From Candidatus Peribacteraceae bacterium (lineage in GTDB: Bacteria > Patescibacteriota > Gracilibacteria > Peribacterales > Peribacteraceae), in the NCBI GenBank assembly GCA_018062585.1, contig JAGORY010000039.1, positions 1 through 10,392 on the forward strand: a DNA stretch of 10,392 bases, in the 5' to 3' direction. Under the pieces are notes generated by a model that saw nothing but the letters and a program-made list of their open reading frames with translations, was not told the DNA's origin and made no database searches. Position 1 is the first letter of the stretch. Each line of letters begins with the position of its first letter. A program made the translations under genes and the position numbers. Below are positions 5,369 to 10,392 of this stretch, piece by piece.

Positions 5369-8300
5369 ATGATCGTCGGCGGAACTCCCGGGTCTCTCCC
5401 AAGTTCTGCGGGAGGAAGGTCCGGCGTACGTCTCAGTTCTGCGTCGGGAGGAAGCGCAACGGGGGCCTCACTGTCGCTAGGTACGAGTTCCGGTCCTGTA
5501 CCCGTACCAAGATCCGGTCCTGATCCGGGAAGATCCGGTCCTGTTCCTCCAAGGCTCGGTCCAGTGGCACTCAAGTCCGGTCCTGTACCACCTCCGAGAC
5601 CTGGTCCCGTGGCACTCAGGTCCGGTCCTGCACCTGCACTAAGATCCGGTCCTGATCCGGGAAGATCCGGTCCTGTACCACCTCCGAGACCTAGTCCCGT
5701 GGCACTCAAGTCCGGTCCTGCACCTACACTAAGATCTGGTCCTGATCCGGGAAGATCCGGTCCTGTTCCTGTGCCAAAATCCGGTCCTGCTCCACCCAAA
5801 GTAGGTCCCGTTCCGAGGAGATCCGGCCCTGCACCACCTCCAAGGCTCGGTCCCGTGCCGCTCAAGTCCGGTCCTGTTCCCGTGCCAAGATCCGGTCCTG
5901 TTCCGAGGAGATCCGGCCCTGCACCACCTCCGAGACTTGGTCCCGTGGCACTCAAGTCCGGTCCTGTTTCAGGAGGGAATCTGTCGGCTTCGATGAGATC
6001 GCGGAACGTCGCATTCGGTTCGCTATCGAACATTTCCAAAATCTTCAGGTCATTCGCGAGATCTTCGAAATCTTGAACTCGGTACGACGGACTGTTCTCG
6101 ATGAGCGTCGCCTGCTTCAGGTTTTCAGCGCGAATCGCATCCTGCTCCGCCTGAGGGAGAGTCGGATCGACGCGCTTCATCCTCATCTCGATCTCGAGCT
6201 TCTTCTGACGCTTGATGTTGTCGCGGATTTTCTGGACGCGCTCACCCATATCCTGACGCGCGGCGTCATCAGTCGTCCCGAACATTTTGCGGATCGCGTG
6301 CAGAATTGCGAGATCTTTTGCGTATGCCTGAAGTTCTAGGCGCTTCGTTTCGTTCGTGTAATCCTGAGCATCGATGGCCGTGCGGTCGAACTTGCGGTAC
6401 GTGTCGATGTCTTCGACTCTCTGCCACATCCCTCCCATGTTCCGGAGCGGATCGCCGAGCGTATCGATGAAGAGAAGGTCGAATTCCGAAACAAGATTCT
6501 TCTGTTCCGTCGGCGTGACCCCGAGATCATCGAAGCGCCCGAAACCGTCCGACTCATGTGTGAGACGCATCGTGCGCGAGAGTGCGTTTGCCATGCGCTG
6601 ACTGAGCTGCTGCTCGGCGCGGTTGATGCGGGAATTGTAGTTACTTGCAGGAAGGAGTCCGAGCAAGACTTCCTCCAGTTTGGCGCGGCTGCCGATAGCA
6701 GTGGCGACCGAGTCGGGGAGCGCACCGGCCATCGTTTTTGCGGTGAGCTTGATGTCCTTCATGTCGGCGAGCTTCTTGTCGTAGACATTCATGCGGTCGG
6801 TGAGCCGCTTGAATCCTTCGCCCTGACTCTGCGTTGGGCCTGAGCCGAACCACGGCTCGGTGATGAGCGAGCGAACGTCGCCGAGCGACGAGACTGTGCC
6901 GAAGCCGCGACCAGGAAGCGAGACGCCGAAGCGGCCGAGGAATCCGGTGACACGGTTGAGGATGCTTGTAGCCGACAGGTCGTCCGGTCCGACGAGCAGG
7001 ATAATATCGGCCTGTGTGAGCTGGGTTTCCTGCCTCGTGCTCTGGACGAGAACGGCGTACTTCATTTTCTCGATGATCTGGAGCGCTTCGGTGAGAGTCG
7101 GGGTTTCGCGACGTACTTTGTCGAACCTCCGTGCGAGCTCGAGCGCGGCGTCTGGATCGATAATGCCGGACGCCTCGCAGTTTCGAAGGAACTCCTTGGT
7201 GTCCTCTTCCGAGAGCCCACCGTCTTTGAGGACGTCGATGGGGGCTGAAGTCGTGAGTGGGAGGCTCGGCAGTTCCCCGATGAGCGCGAACTCCTTGGAG
7301 CGTCCCGGCGTCTTGGGATCGGGGATCTCCACCGCTGGATCGTCTTTTTTCTCCACTTTGTTCTTTCTTCGTATCACGAGGTTGGCGATGACGTCGACGA
7401 GGCTGCTGTTTTTGTAGATCGTTTCAGCCAATGCCTTGCCCTGGAGCACGATCTCCATATATTGCTGCTTCAGTGTGATCGGTAGATTGTCGTACGTGCC
7501 GTAGTCCACGAGTGCACTTTCGATATTCTCCGAACGTTTCACGTTTTTCGTTTCGTCCATTGCGAGCATGTAGCAAGCGTGCGAAAAAGCCTTCGTGACG
7601 CTGGCGTTGTTGTTTTGTAGATAGGCGATCGTATTCGCTTTCTCGCGTGCATTCAGGCCCATGCCGCCCATTTGGAGCATGAGCGACTTATGAAGCAGGT
7701 TTCCCGAGACGTCCACTTGGCGTTGTCCGCCGAGACTCACAAACTGTGTTCCATCGCTGGGGTTCGCAAACTGGTTCTGTCCGTCATCGATGATCAGGTT
7801 ACCTCCGAGCTGCTCGCCGTCCATCGAGGGATTAAAGGCTGCAGCGATCGTGCCGAGTTTCACGCCTGCGAGCGCGGACATGCCGGTCATCGCTTCGTGC
7901 CCTGGGATATTGAGGCGATTCTTGGTGATGAATTCGGCCATGAGTTCCAGTTTGTCCTGCTGGTTCCTCGGGATCGGTAAACCGAGTTCACGGGCGAGAT
8001 TTTTCAGCATGTTGCCGCCGGTTGCCGCAAATTTTGATACCCCCTTACCCATGTCGTTCAATGCGTTCTCGTTGCCGTTGATGAATCTGTCGTACGCAAA
8101 GTATCCGACACCTCCGGCGAGTGCCCAGCGACCGATCGGGTTTTTGGCTTTGAAAATCTGCCACACCGCGACCGCTCCGATGACGCCCATCGCGAGCTGG
8201 AGCCTTGGGTCCGCATTGCGGAAATTCTCCACGAGTCCGCGCGCTTCGCGTTCAAGCTTCTTCTTTTCCACGCTGCCCGTGAGCTGCAGCTGGTCTACTT

Positions 8301-9093
8301 TCGCCTGTTCGAATGTGAGGTTGTCATTGATCTCGCGGTTCCGGTAGAGCTCGTACATCTCCATGAGCATGGATTTCTGCACCGGGGGATCGATGATATT
8401 TTGCAGATCTCCGCGGAGCCTGTCTGGGATGCCGCTGCCGCTCCGGAGGAGAAATTCGGGGGTCGTGGCGTCGGTCTCGCTGATTCCCGGCTGCGAATCC
8501 AGCCACTGGGAGTACAGAAACGCAACACTACCCGGCGACGCCGCGGCGTTATTTTTCTCGGCCGCAATGTCGAGTGCCAGTATGTCGGCGATCGGGTTCT
8601 GACCAGGCGTGACTTTCGTGCCGTTTAAGGATGCGAGCGCTGTCAGCATGATGCGAATGCGTCCGTTCTGTGCCTGCTGTTCGTACTCGAAAATATCCTG
8701 CTCATTCAATGCGAGGCCAAACAGAGATACGTACTTAGCGCGCACAGCTTCGGGGATCTGTCGGTTGATGAATGCCGAGAATTCTTCGAGCCTGCGCGTT
8801 GGCGTCATCGCAAGGAGTCTCTCCTTATTGCCACCTTTCGCGGCGAGTGATCCGTTCGCGGGTGCAGTAAAGATGTCGGGGCTCTGGAAGGCTTGGAGTT
8901 GGTCTCGGACATCGTTCAGTGTCTGTTCGCGCACGGCATCCGGATCGGTGAAGTTCTGGAGCGTCCTACTGAGATTGTGCTGCGCATCGGACGTGAGCCG
9001 TTGGATCAACGGGCGGTTATCTTCGCCCATGCTACGGCCGAGCAGACGCTGTTCGCGTCCGCTGAAGCTGCCGATGAGGCTGGAATTACGCAT
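5365..9093 (-). CDS. Very large hypothetical membrane-associated protein with GPDL-repeat tail, 1242 aa
   Basis: Not recognised. Residues 1-295 are mostly helical and charged. A hydrophobic pair at about 297-313 and 320-336 (AMGVIGAVAVWQIF, WALAGGVGYFAYDRF) looks like a membrane hairpin. Residues about 340-1030 are a long mixed, largely helical body with a basic/acidic linker near 590-600 (RRKNKVEKKDD) and strongly charged helices near 960-1000 (RDNIKRQKKLEIEMRMKRV). Residues about 1043-1203 are 22 tandem GPDL-type units, then a Pro-rich tail. No signal peptide is seen. The frame is open back to 9243, but the first 50 codons overlap the convincing C-terminus of the 337-aa gene. I therefore start at 9093, where the ATG overlaps that gene's stop (ATGCGTAA), an arrangement suited to translational coupling. 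The gene is second in the operon led by the 337-aa gene. Confidence 0.85.
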   Translation of the reverse strand: MRNSSLIGSFSGREQRLLGRSMGEDNRPLIQRLTSDAQHNLSRTLQNFTDPDAVREQTLNDVRDQLQAFQSPDIFTAPANGSLAAKGGNKERLLAMTPTRRLEEFSAFINRQIPEAVRAKYVSLFGLALNEQDIFEYEQQAQNGRIRIMLTALASLNGTKVTPGQNPIADILALDIAAEKNNAAASPGSVAFLYSQWLDSQPGISETDATTPEFLLRSGSGIPDRLRGDLQNIIDPPVQKSMLMEMYELYRNREINDNLTFEQAKVDQLQLTGSVEKKKLEREARGLVENFRNADPRLQLAMGVIGAVAVWQIFKAKNPIGRWALAGGVGYFAYDRFINGNENALNDMGKGVSKFAATGGNMLKNLARELGLPIPRNQQDKLELMAEFITKNRLNIPGHEAMTGMSALAGVKLGTIAAAFNPSMDGEQLGGNLIIDDGQNQFANPSDGTQFVSLGGQRQVDVSGNLLHKSLMLQMGGMGLNAREKANTIAYLQNNNASVTKAFSHACYMLAMDETKNVKRSENIESALVDYGTYDNLPITLKQQYMEIVLQGKALAETIYKNSSLVDVIANLVIRRKNKVEKKDDPAVEIPDPKTPGRSKEFALIGELPSLPLTTSAPIDVLKDGGLSEEDTKEFLRNCEASGIIDPDAALELARRFDKVRRETPTLTEALQIIEKMKYAVLVQSTRQETQLTQADIILLVGPDDLSATSILNRVTGFLGRFGVSLPGRGFGTVSSLGDVRSLITEPWFGSGPTQSQGEGFKRLTDRMNVYDKKLADMKDIKLTAKTMAGALPDSVATAIGSRAKLEEVLLGLLPASNYNSRINRAEQQLSQRMANALSRTMRLTHESDGFGRFDDLGVTPTEQKNLVSEFDLLFIDTLGDPLRNMGGMWQRVEDIDTYRKFDRTAIDAQDYTNETKRLELQAYAKDLAILHAIRKMFGTTDDAARQDMGERVQKIRDNIKRQKKLEIEMRMKRVDPTLPQAEQDAIRAENLKQATLIENSPSYRVQDFEDLANDLKILEMFDSEPNATFRDLIEADRFPPETGPDLSATGPSLGGGAGPDLLGTGPDLGTGTGPDLSGTGPSLGGGAGPDLLGTGPTLGGAGPDFGTGTGPDLPGSGPDLSVGAGPDLSATGLGLGGGTGPDLPGSGPDLSAGAGPDLSATGPGLGGGTGPDLSATGPSLGGTGPDLPGSGPDLGTGTGPELVPSDSEAPVALPPDAELRRTPDLPPAELGRDPGVPPTII
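5485..5967 (-). repeat. Tandem GPDL-type coding repeats with 90-bp higher-order period
   Basis: This part of the 1242-aa gene encodes 22 consecutive units of 7-8 residues with consensus (T/S/A)GP(D/S/T/G)L plus Gly/Ser-rich spacers. A larger 90-bp (30-residue) period is visible. Bases 5582-5671 and 5672-5761 differ at only four positions, and 5811 onward repeats at 5901 onward with more divergence. The Pro/Gly/Asp/Leu composition predicts an extended, flexible acidic tail. Near-identical adjacent copies indicate recent duplication and likely copy-number variation between strains. Confidence 0.85.
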
Positions 9094-10099
9094 GTGCGAG
9101 TGATGCTTGGCCTTTTCCTGCCGAGGCTCCAGAATTTTTGAAGATGTTTCCGGCGGCGTATCCGAGAAGCGGCGAAGCGACGAGGCTTGCTCCTCCTGTG
9201 AGCGGTGCGCCCATGACACCGAAGACAGATCCGATGCCGGCACCGATGCCTCCTGACCATGTGGGTTTGAGTGCTGCAGTTGTTGCTTCTTTGGCGCCTT
9301 TCCACGTGCCCTTCGCGATGGTCTTGCCGAGATTCCATGTGCCTTTGATAGGTGCGGTTGCCGTGTTCCACGTGCTCTTTGCGATCTGGCCTGTTTCTTC
9401 GCGTGCCTTCATCAAGATTTTGTATGGCCAGAACGGAAGCTCCGAAATGAGCCTTGTTCCTTCGGAGACGTGATTGCCGAAGCTGCCGTAGCGTTCGCCT
9501 TTGATGAAACCTTTGGCCATACCGATACCGTAGAGGGCGGTTGGGATGCCAAGAGCGACCGCAGCGGTGGGACCGACGAAATTCGGCGCCATCGCCATAA
9601 GCCAGTTCGTCGCCGATGTACCGGTGCCGAGTCCGAGCGGAGTCACGAGACTGTTGAGTCCGGAGAACATCGCCGCTCCCGCCTGTGGAAAGTACGGGAT
9701 TTTACCGAGCAGCGGAATTTGCGAAAGATATCCGGTACCGAGCGAGCCGAGTGCCGTCATGCCGGCTGCCGCACCAATGACAGCGCTGCGAGCGTGGCGG
9801 AAGGGCTCATGCTTCGAGTCTGTTTTCGATTCGCTTCCTGAGGATTCGAGGTGACGGACGTTGGCGGCTTCGCGAGTGACAGAGCTGCTCGTCGTCGTCT
9901 CGATTGTTTTCTTGATCTTCGGCTCGTCGTCGGTCTTTTTTTCGACTTCTGTTTTTTCCGGAGCACTCGTCCTGACAACCGAATTGATCCGGTCGTTCTC
10001 TCGATCACGGTTTTGGTCAATACGTTGCCTTCTGGCATCCGATTTCTCGGGCGATACGTCGACTGCCGATTCGGGCGCGGTTTCGTTTTGTTTGGGCAT
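9086..10099 (-). CDS. Gly/Ala-rich multi-segment membrane protein with charged disordered N-terminus, 337 aa
   Basis: Not recognised. Residues 1-100 are highly charged and Ser/Thr/Glu/Lys-rich, probably disordered and cytoplasmic. Gly/Ala-rich hydrophobic segments follow at about 104-125, 140-160, 165-196 and 283-320 (GGIGAGIGSVFGVMG, LVASPLLGYAAGNIF); the last looks like a glycine-zipper hairpin. Between them, residues 241-281 carry four KxTW motifs (at 241, 252, 263 and 278) in amphipathic 11-residue repeats that may lie along the membrane surface. The start at 10099 is supported by a promoter about 30 bases upstream; the leader is A-rich with no Shine-Dalgarno motif. The gene leads the operon with the 1242-aa gene, overlapping it by eight bases, so equimolar partners are likely. 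Confidence 0.88.
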   Translation of the reverse strand: MPKQNETAPESAVDVSPEKSDARRQRIDQNRDRENDRINSVVRTSAPEKTEVEKKTDDEPKIKKTIETTTSSSVTREAANVRHLESSGSESKTDSKHEPFRHARSAVIGAAAGMTALGSLGTGYLSQIPLLGKIPYFPQAGAAMFSGLNSLVTPLGLGTGTSATNWLMAMAPNFVGPTAAVALGIPTALYGIGMAKGFIKGERYGSFGNHVSEGTRLISELPFWPYKILMKAREETGQIAKSTWNTATAPIKGTWNLGKTIAKGTWKGAKEATTAALKPTWSGGIGAGIGSVFGVMGAPLTGGASLVASPLLGYAAGNIFKNSGASAGKGQASLAHA

Positions 10100-10128
10100 G
10101 GGTTTTTTTTGTGTGTTTAAATCATCCT

Positions 10129-10157
10129 ATTATAGCGGAAAATCCCTTTCTTCGCAA
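10129..10157 (-). promoter_or_regulatory. Sigma70-type promoter for the 337/1242-aa operon
   Basis: On the minus strand TTGCGA (10157-10152, four of six) is followed after 17 bases by a perfect TATAAT (10134-10129). The start point would be near 10122, leaving about 23 leader bases that include an A8 run and no Shine-Dalgarno motif. It is divergent from, but does not overlap, the promoter at 10197-10225. Confidence 0.7.
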
Positions 10158-10196
10158 ACGACCTGAGGCATCAGAAAAAATGAGCACATTCTGCAG

Positions 10197-10225
10197 TTGA
10201 AAAAAAACACGAAATTTGGTACAAT
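10197..10225 (+). promoter_or_regulatory. Extended -10 sigma70-type promoter for the right-edge gene
   Basis: TTGAAA (10197-10202) is followed after 17 bases by TACAAT (10220-10225), which is preceded by TGG and so fits an extended -10 element. Transcription would start near 10232, about 24 bases before the ATG at 10256. The leader is A-rich and has no Shine-Dalgarno motif. Confidence 0.7.
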
Positions 10226-10255
10226 GTGACCAAGAATACAAAAATAATCATCATC

Positions 10256-10392
10256 ATGACCCAAACCCAAACCGCAGTTCCGGCCGATAATCGTGTCCTC
10301 GCCGAGGAGGTGTATGACATGGTGATGGGAGAGATCGACACCGATCTCATGCTTGCCAATATTCCGCTCTTGGAAGAGACGTACCGAGGCGA
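10256..10392 (+). CDS. N-terminal end of a hypothetical acidic helical protein (partial, 3' end outside window)
   Basis: From the ATG at 10256, 45 codons remain open to the window edge. The peptide begins with a polar Thr/Gln stretch (MTQTQTAVPADN). An acidic, helix-forming region follows (VLAEEVYDMVMGEIDTDLM, then LANIPLLEETYRG). There is no signal peptide or membrane segment. The start is supported by a well-formed promoter about 30 bases upstream. It is divergent from the 337/1242-aa operon. No family is recognised from this fragment. Confidence 0.7.
   Translation, partial: MTQTQTAVPADNRVLAEEVYDMVMGEIDTDLMLANIPLLEETYRG

Noticed and set aside
5369..6076. Plus-strand open frame of 235 codons rich in Pro, Gly and Ser
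   Set aside because: It is antisense to the GPDL repeat region. The repetitive 90-bp (30-codon) unit keeps all related frames open, and it has no promoter or ribosome-binding site.
9094..9243. Fifty-residue N-terminal extension of the 1242-aa protein
   Set aside because: It would overlap the Gly-zipper C-terminus of the 337-aa protein by 158 bases. The ATG at 9093 overlapping the upstream stop is the simpler start. A real extension cannot be excluded without homologues.
10256..10392. Similarity of the right-edge partial protein to the 139-aa protein (YD followed by Val, acidic helices)
   Set aside because: Only a few residues match and both are generic acidic helices; too weak to call paralogy.
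1..10392. CRISPR arrays, tRNA or rRNA genes, insertion sequences, attachment sites
   Set aside because: I saw no direct-repeat/spacer pattern outside the coding GPDL array, no tRNA-like cloverleaf, no conserved rRNA stretches and no transposase or integrase motifs.

Overview
The window is gene-dense, of moderately high GC (roughly half G+C), and coded in the standard bacterial code: TGA, TAA and TAG all act as stops and long frames hold no in-frame TGA. Almost nothing in it belongs to a textbook family. Long unfamiliar proteins, short SD-less leaders, tightly packed genes and tail-to-tail overlaps recall Patescibacteria/CPR lineages such as Peribacteria or Peregrinibacteria. That assignment is an impression: the window has no rRNA, tRNA or marker gene to test it. 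I saw no CRISPR array, insertion sequence or integrase.

Layout, left to right. (1) The last codons of a plus-strand membrane protein (to 113) overlap the 3' end of a minus-strand gene by 23 bases. (2) A minus-strand pair (1743 to 91) encodes a 406-aa coiled-coil protein and a 139-aa helical protein, behind a clear sigma70-type promoter. (3) A minus-strand gene (2589-1867) encodes a four-helix membrane protein with a bacterial PH-like tail. It is divergent from a plus-strand gene (2825-3364) for a two-helix membrane protein; the two promoters interleave. (4) After a rho-independent terminator, a plus-strand gene (3473-5361) appears split by a -1 frame change inside a Lys/Ala-rich stretch. Joined, it would make about 629 residues: a disordered N-terminal half, a helical domain, one membrane segment and a beta-rich tail. 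(5) Converging on it with only three bases between stop codons is a two-gene minus-strand operon (10099 to 5365). It encodes a 337-aa Gly-rich membrane protein and a 1242-aa protein that has a membrane hairpin and ends in about 22 GPDL-type repeats. (6) Divergent from that operon, a new plus-strand gene begins at 10256 and runs off the window.

The most interesting part is 3473-10099. Three large unrecognised membrane-associated proteins lie side by side, with low-complexity Pro/Gly-rich or Lys/Ala-rich regions, a helical core and short membrane segments. They could be parts of one envelope-associated assembly, but that is inferred from architecture and proximity only. The other membrane proteins (1867-2589, 2825-3364) may be separate housekeeping or envelope genes.
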